From the NCBI GenBank assembly GCA_020081605.1, contig JAHREC010000062.1, forward strand, positions 4,335,758-4,399,757: a stretch of DNA of 64,000 nt. Reading direction: 5' to 3'. Below the pieces are notes generated by a model that did no database searches, was not told the origin of the DNA, and was given only the letters and a program-made list of their open reading frames with translations. Shown piece by piece: positions 35,004 through 47,668 of this stretch (the first letter of the stretch is position 1; each line of letters starts with the position of its first letter). A program made the translations under genes and the position numbers. Source of the DNA: Albifimbria verrucaria. Lineage: Eukaryota; Ascomycota; Sordariomycetes; Hypocreales; Stachybotryaceae.

Positions 35004-35545
35004 GACTAACAGCCACAATGGCTTGACTAAAGCTGAATGAAAATTGCTTTGATGCGAGCTGGAAGAGCGAAAATCGTGAGGCAACAAAGAGAACTCTACC
35101 CTGGCTGCCTAATCTTCCATCCTACTGTACAGGTTCAACGAGGGTATGCTACTCGATGCCATTCATCCTACACCCGACACACTTTTTGCTTACAACGCCC
35201 TCTGAGCCATCGTTGTGGCCAGTTCGTTGGTTGCCGCGCGCCAACTGTGCCACACCTCAAGCGAGCCAGTCACCGTGATTAGCTGGGTGGGCTCCTCTCA
35301 TCTCACCCTCCACTTGTTTGCCGATATGGCTATTGATTGGTGGCCATAAGAAAGTACCATGCCTCGTTGAGAAGGAGTAACAGACTGATGTCAATCAGGG
35401 CTGTTTCGTTCCTAAAAACTATCTCACATGAGCAGGCACCCTGCTGTGTTTTCCTAGAAGAGAAGAGAAAGTAAAAATACAAAGGCCGCCTGGTTTTTGC
35501 TTTGAACCCCTGTACGCCACCATTTTCAGATGAACAGGTGGTAAC
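35004..35545. other. divergent promoter region
   Basis: Shared upstream region of the kinase (-) and the aldo/keto reductase (+). Nothing else seen. Confidence 0.5.
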
Positions 35546-36977
35546 ATGGATCTCCCACATTTCACGCTCAACAACGGCTACAAGATTCCCACCGTCGGAC
35601 TTGGGACGTTCCAAGGGATTCTGACAATTCGGTCGTGAAATATGTAGTTCTCACGGCCCTACGTCTTGGCTACCGACATATCGACGGCGCGAGTGCATAT
35701 GGGAATGAGAAAGAGATTGGTGAGGCTATTAAGGAAAGCAGAGTACCAAGAGAAGAAATATTTGTCACAACGAAACTGTGAGTGCTATAAGCCCAAATGG
35801 CAAGAACAGGCATTTAACTGAAATAACAGTGCTCAAACATGGCATGAGCCCGCCGACGTTGAACGAGCTCTCGATTTGTCTTTACAGAAACTGCAATTAG
35901 ACTATGGTACCGCACGATGTTTGATGTAATGTCTAGCCAGATCTACTGACCATATATATCTAGTTGATTTGTATCTCATGCATTGTGAGTATTGGATAAA
36001 ACTTGTCCATCCCATCCAATAATACAGCGTTGATACCTTGACAGTTCCACATGCATATCAGGCAGGAGAGGGCAATGCAACGATCCGACACCCAAGTGGC
36101 AATGGAAAGGTAGAGGAGATGTCACGGCGATTCTTATAAATTCAAACTAATGCAACTCTGTCAGCCTGTTATTGACTATGGCCTTTCTCGCCGGTATCCA
36201 GAGACCTGGCAGGCAATGGAGAAGCTAGTGAATTCTGGAAAAGCCCGTTCCATCGGTAAGATATCATAGATTATTGTCTACTTGTCGCTGATTTCTAGTT
36301 CAAGGGCTTTCTAATTTTAATATCCTCAAAACCAAGCGTATTCTTGAAATAGCAAGAATTGTTCCTGCTGTTAACCAAGTCGAACTTCATCCGTAAGGGT
36401 ATCTCACGTCAATATCATGAGAGAATACGCTGAAATATCGTTTCTTAGATACCTGCCACAACATGAATTATTGCAATTTTCTCATCGCCACAACATCCTC
36501 CTTATGGCGCACCAACCACTCGGCGGACGCCCAGTTGATGTTGTTCGGGGCCGCTCGGATATGACGTTCCCAACGGAAGATACAACAGTACCACACCCTC
36601 AGCTCATTGCATTGAATGCCAGGTCATTTATTAACTCTGAGAAGGTTGTTCGTATTGCAGAAGAGTTGGGCATGACACCAGCACAGGTATGGTCTCTTAG
36701 CCTAATGCAATGGTCTATTCTGATGAACGGATGGCAGGTCTGTTTAGCCTGGGCAGTGCAAAGAGGCGTTCCGGTGATTCCGAAATCGAACAAGGAGCAT
36801 CATATGCACGAAAATTTGCATTTAAGAAGACTCCCAGAAGACAAGTTCCACATAATCGACCAGCTGTCTGCCAGCCAAGGCCCTATCCGATTTCTGGACC
36901 CAAGACAGCATTTAGGCTTTGACATTTTCGACGAAGAAAACGATCAGCCTGTAGACAACTCGGCACCTTGGGACTGA
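35546..36977 (+). CDS. aldo/keto reductase
   Basis: Eight exons: 35546-35777, 35830-35906, 35964-35984, 36045-36109, 36165-36255, 36305-36392, 36449-36686 and 36738-36977; introns 49-60 nt; 350 aa. The third exon is only 21 nt. The fold starts [18 protein letters not shown], then [21 protein letters not shown], which gives the catalytic Asp and Tyr; the Lys is in FVTTKL and the His in DLYLMH. Later marks are [30 protein letters not shown] and, in the NADPH-binding part, [19 protein letters not shown]. One G is missing in 35615-35617. Members reduce aldehydes and ketones (glycerol dehydrogenase, xylose or galacturonate reductase types); substrate not assignable. The C-terminus is somewhat long. 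Confidence 0.9.
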
Positions 36978-37633
36978 GAAGAGACAAAGACCCACAGTCC
37001 AAAGTCGCGCAGCTCATTATTCTATAGAATTAATAACAAAACACGATAAGCATACGTTGTCCCACTTAGTGAAGTGGAACATGTGGGTAGAAGCATACTC
37101 AATCCTCACAACAAGTCCACCTTCGCGATATCCGAAGTCGCAACTCAGGCCAATCTTTGTAAACAGTTTGAAGAATTCAGCTGTTTTCTCTATCTATTTG
37201 AACTTGATGAAGTGTTGGAGCATGTTCCATGTTAAAATAAAGCTTGGTACTATCGAAGGTGAATGGTTATAGTGATAGCATTGCCGTAGATCTGTAGGCC
37301 GCCATAAGTGAGGGCAAACTCACAAACAGTATAGGGAAGGACCCTAGAGTGACCGTCTTGAGACGATCTGTATCTCAACTGATGATTTCTGGGGCCACTT
37401 ATTTATATGGAACCAGCTACTGCTGGGAGATGGGCCTTACGGACAGAATGCTCCTTAATATAATTCTTTTGGAAATTGGATGTGTTGTAGTGCCACGTAA
37501 TCACAGCATGGTATTTCTTACGCATAATATCACAACAGTTTACCGCAAATAGGCGTAATGTCGTAACTTCGTGACTATCTACTCTAACTCCAAGCTTTAC
37601 AATGTTTCTACAAATCCACAAAGGATATCTTCT
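36978..37633. other. intergenic between convergent genes
   Basis: AT-rich; no gene or repeat recognised. Confidence 0.5.
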
Positions 37634-39136
37634 CTAGGCAATAGGAGCGCAGGTAAAAGCACCGTGAACATCACCACGGTCGTACTTGTCAATCTATTGA
37701 TGTGTTAGTAAAGGACTTAAAACGAATTTGATGAGTTATAACTTACAATATCCTGAATACTGGCATACGTTCCGCAAACGAGAGTGACGATGCCAATGAC
37801 GAAGATGGCACCGTTGACAATACTCTTGAGAAGGTTGTGCTTGGCATACCAAGGTCCCTTGCGGATGAGCATGAACCACATCATGGCAGGGAAGTACAAG
37901 GTGAAGCCAGAGATGAAGAGGGAGGATGAGATTGACAGCAAGTCGGAGAAGAAGGGAATGGCCTCGGCAATGATCCAAGCGATGATAGTGATAAAAGTGA
38001 TGAGGGCCAGCCAAGAGATCCAACCCTTCTTCGTGTTGATGTAACGGATAACTGAGTCCTTGTAGACACGGCCATGGATGTATCGTGCAACAACGGTGGT
38101 GTTAATCGAGCCCGAAATGAAGATAACAGGCAGACCAACTCCAAAGGCAATCTTGGAAATAAGAGTGCCTGCAGAGAGGAGGGCAGGAGACTTAACATCG
38201 GCGCCGACGAAAGCATAGACAAGTGCACCGGTAAGGGTGTAGATGATGATCTCAATGATACCCAAAGCCCAGATCGACTTGACGAAATCCGAAGGAGTGT
38301 GCATCTCATCCATGAACGAGAACTGGCAAACAGCAAAGCTGTAGGCGAAAAGGATGTTCGTGACAGCGATGAAAGCTTCGGCGAAGCTAAGGTCCTCCTT
38401 GGGCCAAGCGGACCAGTTGACAGCAGACATGCCTCCGGGCGCATCACCTGCCTGAATACCAGTAGCGATGATGGTGATTCCGATTGCCAGCACGATGGAC
38501 ACGAAGTCGATGTAGCCCAGGATAGCGACTTCAGCGAAGGAAGGCGGGACAGCCACCAGCAGCAGGATAATAGCGGACACAACACCAAAGACGAGCGAAC
38601 AGGCACCGTTGTCAGTGATGTTCAAGAAGGCAATGGTGCCAGTAAGACAGTGTGATCCGACCAGGAAAGTAAGCTGCAGAGCGAACATAACGCCAATGAC
38701 CTCATAGCCAATGCGTCCCATCATAAGCTTTCCAGCATCGGCGTAATGGGAGACCTGGGGAAAGCCAGCTTGACCTGACCGACAATGTAACTGGTGTAAA
38801 TGGCGATGAGGCCCATGCCGACCGTCAGGATGACACCAGCCACCATTCCGAGGGAAGCAAATGCACCTGGCAGACTGAGACTGCCAAGGGCAATAGCCTC
38901 GACGATGAGCACGACAGTGAGGCGCTTCCAGCCCAAGCGATGGAAGAAAGCATCACCCTCTACAGTCTTCTGCTTCTCGATGTCTGCCTCAGTGATCTCC
39001 CCACGGCAGCATCTCCAAGCATGTTGTTCTGCTGAACGGACTTGGAGTTCACCTTGGCAGCATCAGCAGCCCCAAGCTCCTCCTTGGAAGAGGTGTCATA
39101 GGCGGGAGGCGCGGAGATGTTGTTGTTGACCGACAT
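37634..39136 (-). CDS. amino acid permease, AAAP family (mtr-like)
   Basis: Two exons, 39136-37747 and 37693-37634, with a 53-nt intron; 483 aa. A hydrophilic N-terminus of about 75 residues (SVNNNISAPPAYDTSSKEE...EADIEKQKTVEGDAFFHRLGWKRL) precedes eleven expected membrane segments starting TVVLIVEAIALGSLSLPGAFASLGM, the conserved first pair of the Aa_trans family. The last exon adds IDKYDRGDVHGAFTCAPIA, the Cys-containing tail typical of Neurospora mtr relatives. Frames break at 38757-38760 (restoring AFPQVSHYADAGKLMMGRIG) and 38999-39002 (AAVGEITEADIE). It should carry neutral and aromatic amino acids across the plasma membrane with protons. Promoter is pyrimidine-rich on the sense strand. 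Confidence 0.92.
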
Positions 39137-40762
39137 GATGAATGTTCAATATCTGGTCGGGGACAAAGAGGGAAGCCCTGGATGGACACAGGAATGTTGA
39201 AGTGTCCTAGGGAAGAAAGATGGGAGGAAGAGAAAATACCAGGAGAGGTATTTTAAATGGATACGGGCTGCGGCAGTGGAGGGAGGTGGAGGAGAGGTCA
39301 GCAACCAGTGGCGAGGAGAGAAGGCAAAGGAAGAAAAGAAGGGAGGTTGTAGCAGCACGGGAGAGATATGAGAGAATTTGTAAGGAGAGTTGCGGTGGGT
39401 CGGCACAAAGCCCATATGCTCCGACCCTGATGGAAACTCAACTTCTTATCTACGTTGCGAGGACGATCTCGACCCCAGGCATCCTCTCCACGATTGAACC
39501 ATGCCGGCACGAGACAACGAGGTTCGACTGCATCCCGTAGATCCCCGGATTCTTGAATTCGTCACCCCGCAAAGTATATCCCTCCGCACTCCAGCGTAAC
39601 CGAGGAAGGCCTTGTTGAGGCAGCCATCGCGGCATCTCTAACACGGTGTTAAGGCGGCCAGTGGAGGTTTGGAGGTTTTGTGAGGGTAATCTGGTGGATC
39701 TTATTACGCCACGGGTTCCGCATTAGTCTGCGTCTAACGTTACTTAGCGCTGTCGTCGTCCTCCTGGCTTGGCCACCGAGCCGTCCTGTCAATGACGCTT
39801 GACTAATGAAATTTTCCTTAGGGCTCGGATTCAGTCCGGCAATTAAAGCCCTGCCTGTCTCCAGAGGACCGTGATCTGACGCTTGAAGAGCAATGAAACG
39901 GACCCGATTAAACGCGGCCTTGATACGGGCCTGGACATGCGTTCCAATTGACCGGGCAAGGGCGCCCCATCTGCCGCCGTCACTCTGCACGCAGCGATTT
40001 ACTTCGTCACGGCAGCACGGCAGTCGTCCCCTGCCAAGCGCTATAGTGGTGAGCCTCATCACTGGGCGCAGCCCAGCTAAGGAACCAAGGCCAAGGGGCC
40101 CGAGCCGCCGCGGCATTAACTTCCGATGGGTGCGTCTGCTAGTCCAGGGTCGAGTTAGCGTCAGATCATGTGGAGGCCGAAATCCCGAAGCATTTCTAGA
40201 ACAGAGATTTCTCTGACTAAACCCAACCCGCCTCATGACATCAGCTTCAGCAGGGGAGAATGCCCTCCGGTGCTTGCAATGATTCTGGAGAGTCTCCATT
40301 GGACAAAGGTCGAGCCCCTACCCCTAAATCTGTTTCTGGAGCGGGTGTTCTCGGCCTTGGAAGACTCCGGCCGCGATATTCGGAGAGCCCAGCGAAGGGC
40401 CTTGGGGGTTCTAGTTGGTCTTGGTCTTGGTCTTGGTCGACGTTCACGCTTTGTTTACCAATTTGGACAATGGTATTCGCCCTGCCACATGCTCAGTGGT
40501 GAGACAAGGGAGGCACATGATGCAAGCATCTGTTAGTCCGCCCTACCATGTCAATCACCCGGTTCGTCTCTTCGCATTCGGTGTTTTTGTTGGGAATATC
40601 GCTGCACACATACCGCAGTTATACGAGTCTCGTAATGGAAACTGGAGTAGGCCATGCCGTCCGCAACCGGCACAATGTGCATGCCGCACTGGTCAGCGCT
40701 ACCAAAATCGGATTAATGCTGAGACAGGCACAGCGAATCTAAGTCATGGAGAACATGCTTCA
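39137..40762. other. intergenic; permease promoter and TTGGTC repeat
   Basis: Long leader/promoter of the permease (purine-rich on the plus strand 39200-39380). A short (GGTCTT)n repeat lies at 40413-40440. No gene supported. Confidence 0.45.
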
Positions 40763-42015
40763 TTACGCTAGGTAGCCGGTCTTCGTCTTCCCCAGTCTCC
40801 ATATTCCATCACAGACCCAAATATTGTCCTCACGGCTCCAGAGAAATTCGGGTATTGCGTCAAAGCGCGACCTGTGCGCATCCGATAACCACCCGATGAT
40901 CGCTCTGAAATCCAGCCAGCGCAAGGACCATGGAGTTTTTTCTGTTTGGGGCGGAGGTGTCTGATGGATCAGGCCATCTTTGTCAAAGCATGCAGCTACC
41001 TTGAACCAGTGGGCCTTGGACTTGAGGTTGTGGACTGCAATGATGCTATCGCCAACGAGTGCATGCTTGATCGCGTTTGGATGAGTCCTCGCTCTGGCCC
41101 ATGCCGTACCATCGCCCCGAGAATCTCGATCATCGTAGTCAAATTTTTCCATTCCCTTGAAGTTGATGAAATTTGCAGTCTCTTGTCCTTTTAGCATAAG
41201 GCTTGCCATAGCCATATCTTCACCAGTGACCACTCCGAACCGATGTTGAAGCATTGCTAGTAGTTCCACCATATCCCACGTAACTGTGTACATGGCACCA
41301 TGTGGGAAGACAAGGTCCCATGATGGTGCAAAATAAAGCTCTCCAATCATGGTCAGATCGATGGTGGCTCTCAAAGAGCCAGTTGTACTGTTTGAGGTGT
41401 TGGGTTCAAGGAACCTGTCCCAGAATAGGCGAGCATTCAACCATAAGTCCGTGTCCATTTTGGTCACAAATTCATATCTCATTCCAGAAGTTGCGAGCCA
41501 TTTGTAAAATTCCAGAGTCTTGATTGTATTTGCTGTTATATCATCCTCTGCTAGCCAATCCAGTACTATCATATCTCCAAACGTGCGGTTTTCCTTGGCT
41601 ACAATATCTCTCCACTGGCCAGGGTGTGAGATGACGAACCGACCGTCAAAAGGCACGTCTTTGAAGATGCTCATCCATGTGGACCTTATGATCATACGCC
41701 GCTCTACATCTGCAGCTGCGCATATCACTGCGGCCAGCCAGGGTTGAGACGAATTAGTCGGGATCTCCGTCATAGGGGAGTCAGGAAAAGGATCAGGTGG
41801 ATCAATAAACTTTGGCTGTTCATAAACAACTTTTCCATGGACAACGATTCCATGATCTGGCGATGTAAACGGGGGTGATGAACGAAATGGTTCTTTCTAT
41901 GTACTAGATAGATGGTGAGGCAAATACAAAAGATGGTATGAAGAGTGACAATTGAAGCCTTGCGCTTGCTTCGAGGCAGTTGGAATGAACGGACGACTGA
42001 AGCCAACGGCAGCAT
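40763..42015 (-). CDS. GT31-type (galactosyltransferase-like) glycosyltransferase
   Basis: One exon of 417 aa. The start is the ATG at 42015. A type II signal anchor lies at about residues 20-42 (SIVTLHTIFCICLTIYLVHRKN), so the enzyme faces the Golgi lumen. The GT31 pattern is clear: VERRMIIRSTWM, GDMIVLDWLAEDDITANTIKTLEFYKWLA, then the metal-binding DxD as FVTKMDTDLWLN, LYFAPSWDLVFPHGAMYTVTWDMVELL and the acidic VVTGEDMAMASLML. One C is missing at run 41871-41875 and joins the anchor to the catalytic part (HHPPFTSPDHG). Such enzymes add hexose in beta linkage to glycans; fungal members are little studied. Confidence 0.85.
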
Positions 42016-42897
42016 CCTTTCCAACCAGTCGCCAGGTGAAAGTTCTCTGCATCAACAGACAGCTTTTAGGGCATATATAATTAGAAGATTAAAATTAAAA
42101 TGTAGATACATGAAAAGACGCCCTGATGCATATATATAACGTCAAGAACCGCGGACCGCACTATCGGCCTGTTCAATTCTGCGACGGGTCCTGTTCTCTG
42201 AGACGTTTTCATCATTGCAAGCGCCAGCTGAAGCAGGCTGTGTGCCCTCCAAGTTCTTTACATGGTATGCGTGACCAGTTCAGCTCCTGCATCTTAGTGG
42301 GTTCGCTGGCACGATGAGGCTGAAAACACAAATCCAACTCCATACACATTCAAGTGGCTGAACAGCTTGCTGCATCCAATTCGGGTATGACACGTAAGGT
42401 AGACTTTTACGCCCAGTTACGATGGTCAGACACCGCCAAATGTCTTGATTTGGCCATCGTTGCAGCATGTTTGGGCACACAGATACGCCACATCTCGCGA
42501 CGGGTCATCTGTAGATGTCGGTCCGCATTATACAAGGCAGATAGCAAACCAGATTTGGCCTTGATTGATGCAAGCCTTGTTTCTGGTTGGTATGATACAC
42601 TAATAATATCGTCGGGTGACCTGCGAATGCTTCAGGTGACAAACTCTAACCTGGCGAGCCGGCACTTCATTTATAACTAGTCACAGCCCTGCGAATATTT
42701 ATTGCTCATTACCAAGAACCGGTATGCCTTGATGAACTGTCCAAAGACCTCACTCGCTATGAGTCGGCAAGAGGTGAACAAAAGAGCAGGACTGCAGACC
42801 TTGGGCTACAGATATATCTGAGAAGACTCACATAGTGAACATCGGAGAAACAATTTAGGATAATATAAACGCATTAGTATATACTTACAAATTTATT
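42016..42897. other. intergenic
   Basis: Upstream region of the glycosyltransferase gene. No gene supported; AT-rich towards 42840-42900. Confidence 0.45.
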
Positions 42898-42996
42898 CTG
42901 ATTATATGATTATTTTATTCGGACATAATTCCGATATTCATCGATTCTTATTCTCACTTATCGGTGCTTGCAGTCCGTATTGCTACCCACTCGCTT
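42898..42996 (+). repeat. dispersed repeat, copy A
   Basis: One of four related sequences (others at 45718, 53919 and 59148), all on the same strand. Core: ATTATATGATTATTTT...TTCGGACATAATTCCGATA...TTCTTATTCTCACTTATCGG then TGCTTGCAGTCC and TTGCTACCCACTCGCTTG. Confidence 0.65.
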
Positions 42997-43341
42997 GTCC
43001 CATCACGTCCCATCCAACCCCAAGCACAACCGCCCTAGCACCTAATGTACTGACAATCATAATCCATTTAATCATATTGACCTTATCCATGGTATGAAGT
43101 ATAATGGTTCCCTTTTCTTCCATATCGCTTCGTTGAAATTGTAAAAGTGTCAGTGTCAAAGCATCAATTCTAACCACGACAACCTCATATTGTCAGAGCA
43201 TAAACACAACGCTCTTCTATCAAGTCACAATTATTCATCACTGGCACATTAAAAGACGCATTTCAAACTCATTATTTCATTCATTATCGTCTCAAAGACA
43301 TCTATGCTTTTAACTATTTACATGATCCAACTGTCCACGAC

Positions 43342-44869
43342 TTAGACAACCTCCTGCTTGCTGTGAGCACAAGAGTGAGCGTGGTCAGCCTCCTCAGCAA
43401 TAGCAGCCCATCTCTGGAACTCAAGACGCAAGGCCTTGGCGTCACGCTTGGCGGGTGTGGTCTTGCGGCGGCGCGGCAGATCCTTGAGGTCAGAGTTAGC
43501 CAGGATGGCAGCAGCATGGGCAGCGGCCTTCGCATTGTCTGTCAAGGCAATCCAATCAATATTGTCCAATCCGTCACAGCTCAAATGGTAGCAAGGATCG
43601 TAGCCACCGGCGCTGGTACCGGTGTGAAGGCCGGAGGAGGGAACGCCGATCTCGATGAAGCCGACATAGTCGGAGCCGGTGCCGAAGGGAGCGCGCTGGG
43701 CGGGGCGGCCCTGCTCCAGAAGGTACTCCTCAAGAAGAGCAGCGCCGAAAGCATCACCTTCGTTGTCGCCGACGTAGACGTCAAACTTGGGTTTAACTGA
43801 GCCGATCATATCGAAGTTCAGGTAGAAGCGGATCTTGTCACGCTCCTCCTCGGGCAGGCTGCGGGTGTAGTAGAGCGAGCCAATCAAACCCGACTCTTCG
43901 GCACCCCACCAGATGAAGCGGACCTTGTTCTTGAGGCCCTTGTACTTCTTGAAAGAGCTGATGATCTCGAGGAGGGCAGTGGTGCCCGAGCCGTCATCGT
44001 TGATGCCGGCACCGGCCTGGACGGAGTCCAAGTGAGCACCAAGGACAATAACGTTGTTAGCATCACCCTCCTTGGTCTCGGCAACGATGTTGAAGGTCTC
44101 ACGCTCCTCGAAGACGGAGTCGACGAACAGCTTCACAACGAGCTCCTCGCCAGCAGCAAGGCGCTTGGACCAGGACTCGCCAACGTCCTGGCGGATAGTG
44201 CCAACAGGAGGCAGCAAGCCAATGTTTTCAAAGCCCAGGTTAGCGGCAGAAGGAGAGCCAGCGGCGTTGTTGTAGAGGATGACACCCTCGGCGCCATGGG
44301 CCAGGGCAAGCTTGAGCTTGTCGGCAATGGCACAGCTGCCACGCTTGACAAGGGCGAGCTTGCCAGTAGCGTCAATGCCAGTCCACTGGTCCTCGAAGCA
44401 CATGGAACCACGGGCATCGTCGACGGGGTGTCGATGAGGGCGGCGGTGATGCCTTCGGCGGGGTAGCGGGGTTGTAGTTCAGGGCAATGGACTCAACCTC
44501 CTTGCCATCGGGGCCGGTAACGGAGATGTCACGGATCTGGACAAAGGTGTGGTTAAAAACCTGAAGCTTCTGTTAGCATGCCTGAAGAATTCAATTGACT
44601 GGGGTTGAAACGTACTGCTTGTGCGCATCAATGGTAGTGGCGAAACGCTTCTGGACACGCTCAAGGATGTAGTCGCCAGACGCCTCGTAACCGGGCAGAC
44701 CGAAGGCACGGTTGCCTCCGTTGTCACGGGCGATCTTGTTCAGGTTCCACAGGTTGCGCTGGAGCTCCTGGGTCTTGATGTCGGCAACAGCCTTCTCGGG
44801 AGTGAGGGGCTCGTTGGCATAGGCACCAACGGCCAAGAGGCCGGCAGTGAGGGCGGAGATGGTCTTCAT
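43342..44869 (-). CDS. M28 metallo-aminopeptidase with PA domain
   Basis: About 491 aa from 44869, with a signal peptide (MKTISALTAGLLAVGAYA). One intron lies near 44561-44615, with the best reading GTACGT...CTTCAG if one G is missing at the donor edge, giving DAHKQ-VFNHTFVQIRD. A PA domain sits at about residues 130-230 (GKLALVKRGSCAIADKLKLALAHGAEGVILYNN). The M28 zinc site is complete: GAHLDSVQAGAGINDDGSGT (His, Asp), WWGAEESGLIGS (catalytic and zinc Glu), FYLNFDMIGS (Asp) and DPCYHLSCDG (His). Frames break at 44425-44428 and 44460-44463. The protein is a secreted or vacuolar aminopeptidase Y-type enzyme, removing N-terminal residues with co-catalytic zinc. A C-terminal extension with basic stretch (RRRKTTPAKRDAK) is present. 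Confidence 0.92.
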
Positions 44870-45717
44870 GGCGATGAGACTTCGATATAGAGGCGGTCTC
44901 GGTCAATTGAAGTGTTCCTTTCGGGTGCTCCTGGAGAAAGAAGGGAGGAGTACTGGAGAAGGCATTAGGAGGGCGACATGAGAACGTCATTCTTTTATAC
45001 TCTTATCTCTTCCCATGCTGGCCGAGACTTGAACATTCTGAGCTGCCCATACTGGTAAGTTCCTCGGTACACGAAGTCTAGGCCGCCGATGATGAATTAC
45101 AGGGGTTTGGAGAACTTTTGGGTGCCTTTGAGCATGTTACCGTGCATTGCTCGGCTGGGGTTCCGGAGGCTACGCTCTTCAGGGCAGGTAAAAGCAGGCC
45201 AAGGAGCCCCGGGTCTTGGCATTGAATCTCGGCCTGTTGCTCAGTGCTGGACTCCATTGATACGTCTTGGTGATGGGGATGAAGGAAGCGGCAATATGAT
45301 CACGTTCAGGAAAGCATTCAATTGTTCCTGACCCTTCTCAATTGATCTCATGCTCATGGCCCGGCCCTTCAACTAAAAATCCTGGGGCCGGCAGAAGGGT
45401 CACCACTTTTGGTGCTTTGACAGTTGGGGGCTGAACAAGGGTGGGGACAAGCATTCAAGGTAAACAACAACCTTAACAGGCCCATCACCCTCCCGAATAG
45501 CGCGATATCGTATCAGTCCGTAGCAGGAAGGTGGCTGGATTTAGTGGCGAGGCTCAAGTGGAGAGAACATCTCCAAATATTCTTGGGTCCAAGCCGCGAT
45601 GTCGCCATGTGGTGAGCATTAACGGAGGACAACAGACCGTAGAATGGGACATTTCTATGAGGAAACTAATCGTTAAAAATAAGGAAATAATAAGAAAATT
45701 ATTAGGTTAAAATAAGA
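44870..45717. other. intergenic; aminopeptidase promoter
   Basis: No gene supported. Confidence 0.45.
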
Positions 45718-45800
45718 ATATAATTACATGTTTATTCCGATTTTTTTCGAACATAATTGCACTGTTTATTGGGTCTTATTCTCACATATCGGTGCTTGCG
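45718..45800 (+). repeat. dispersed repeat, copy B
   Basis: Shares with copies A and D: ATATAATTACATGTTTATTCCGA, TTCGAACATAATTGC, and TTATTGGGTCTTATTCTCAC followed by ATATCGGTGCTTGC. Confidence 0.6.
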
Positions 45801-46849
45801 TACACTTGATCGCCATCCCAGTAGCATCCATGGGGCTTGATCTAAAGTTCCCAGAGAGTCTCAAAGAGGAATTGCCGCATCGGGCAGTTGATCCAGCTTC
45901 CCTCACCAACGCCAGGAACTATTGCTTAGCACGCATTCTCATGCAGACTTCATCCCATCTATCTTGACGGTTTCCTCGTTTAGTTGAGGGTTGTTTTGAG
46001 CGAGCAGTTTTCGTTAATAGACAACGGGGCGCTGAGCGGGCAACATCTGCCGCGTCACGTGTGCTTGATCCAGACCCGGTGATGGCACTTGGTTGCACTG
46101 ATCCTGTTCAACAGCAGAGCATGCGTTGGGAGCATCCCCATCTACAATTCCGGCTGCTAAGTGAAAGGTTAACAACTTCGTCATCTTCCATGCACATCGC
46201 GTTTCAAGTATTCTCCTAGACACGATCCGGTCGTGTGGTAGGGCTGAGACGAGCTGCGAGTGCATGCAGCTAGATCTTGGTCTAAGACCCTTCCCGTAGC
46301 TGATCTGTTTGAGATCCCCGGACCCCATGGGGACTGCTGTGACGGACATGATCTTGCATGGCTAGTCGCGCCAAGGACACGTGTAGGTCAGTTCAGAACC
46401 TTGATGGTTACCGATATGTGCCATTCCTGGTAATGTACGGGCCGGAACTCGGGAGGGACACCTTGATGGACAGTCAGCCTCATAGTTATGTAGCAGTTCT
46501 GCCGTTGTAAGAGCTTAATATACCGCGACTGCAGCGTCCTTCTGGTTGCCGCTTTACTCGTTTCTCTTGTTTGGGAGAATACTGCTGCCATACCGAGGTG
46601 TCAGCTCCAATCCTCAAACATCATCTAGACCTCCCTAAAGAGGCAAGTCTCTTATTACTTGGAAGCTTCTTAACGGGAGGCCTGGCCAAGAAGAATATCT
46701 CGCCCCCACATGTGGCTGTCGTCTTACTGGATCTATGTTCACATGATCATATCAAAAGGTATTGGCCTCTCGAGCAAGATGTGTATACATCGTTTCACGC
46801 AAATACAAAACTTTACGAACCGCTATCAAATTTATTTTACTATCTATAT
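45801..46849. other. intergenic
   Basis: Between repeat copy B and the 3' end of the chitin deacetylase gene; no supported gene. Confidence 0.45.
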
Positions 46850-47668
46850 CTAGCAGGTGTTCTGGCCGTTACCGGGCAGGTTGGTGGCAGAGTATGCGCC
46901 GCTGGCATCGCCCAGGCACTCAGCAACGGTGACAAGGCGCAGGTTGTTGCTCTTGGCCCAGTTGATCAACCACGGAGTCAGCTGCTGGACGGTGGTGGCG
47001 TAGGTCTCGTGCATGAGGGAATGTGGCCGTTACCGCCGGCACCGGCCTGCTGGAAGCGCTGCTGGCTGGCCTGCACCGACTGTCCGTTCCAGTCACCAGA
47101 GTCGACGTCGTTGGTGATGACCTTGTAGCCCAGGTTGCGCAGGGTGGGCAGGACGTTGCCGCCGGTGGCGAGGTATGGAGGTCGCATGTATGCAGGCTTA
47201 ACACCGAGCAGGTTGACAGTGGCCTGCTCAAAGCGCTGCATCTCCTGCTGGATGCCTTGGGCGCTCAAGGAACCGAAGTTCTGGGGTGGGTCCTATGCAA
47301 TACTCGATTAGCTTGGTTCACAACTCTCATGCTGCGGAAGGTACATACCAGGTATGCGAGGCAACCTGGTGGCCAGACTGGAAGGCCTTCTTGACGGCGG
47401 TGGCCTGGTTGTAGATGCAACCATACAGAGTTCCGGTCCAGAAGAAGGTGGCCTTGGCGCCGCCCTGGTTAAGGATGTCCACCAGCTGGGAGGTGTACTG
47501 GGCTGGGCCATCGTCGTAGGCCAGAGCCAGCATGCCGGGGTTGGCGCACTTGGTGATCACAACACCAGGCGATGGTGCTCGACGGATGACATCGACGGGG
47601 CTCTCGACGGGACGAGCGACAGTGCTGGAGACCAGCAGGCCGGCGAGGAGGATAACCTTCTGAAGCAT
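46850..47668 (-). CDS. chitin deacetylase, carbohydrate esterase family 4
   Basis: Two exons, 47668-47349 and 47292-46850, with a 56-nt intron; 254 aa. Signal peptide MLQKVILLAGLLVSSTVA, then a short pro-region (RPVESPVDVIRRAPSP). CE4 motifs in order: motif 1 LAYDDGPAQYT (catalytic-base and metal Asp pair), motif 2 SHTWTHP (two metal His; the intron lies in this motif), motif 3 YMRPPYLATGG, motif 4 DVDSGDWNG, motif 5 HIPLMHETY. Frames break at 47283-47286 and 47017-47019, each fixed by one C. No chitin-binding domain and no GPI signal is seen. The secreted enzyme converts chitin or its oligomers to chitosan, which in host-associated fungi helps hide cell-wall chitin from host receptors. Confidence 0.92.

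Noticed and set aside
39649..40299. 216-codon open frame on the minus strand
   Set aside because: Lies in the permease upstream region; composition and repeats do not suggest a protein, and no family pattern is visible.
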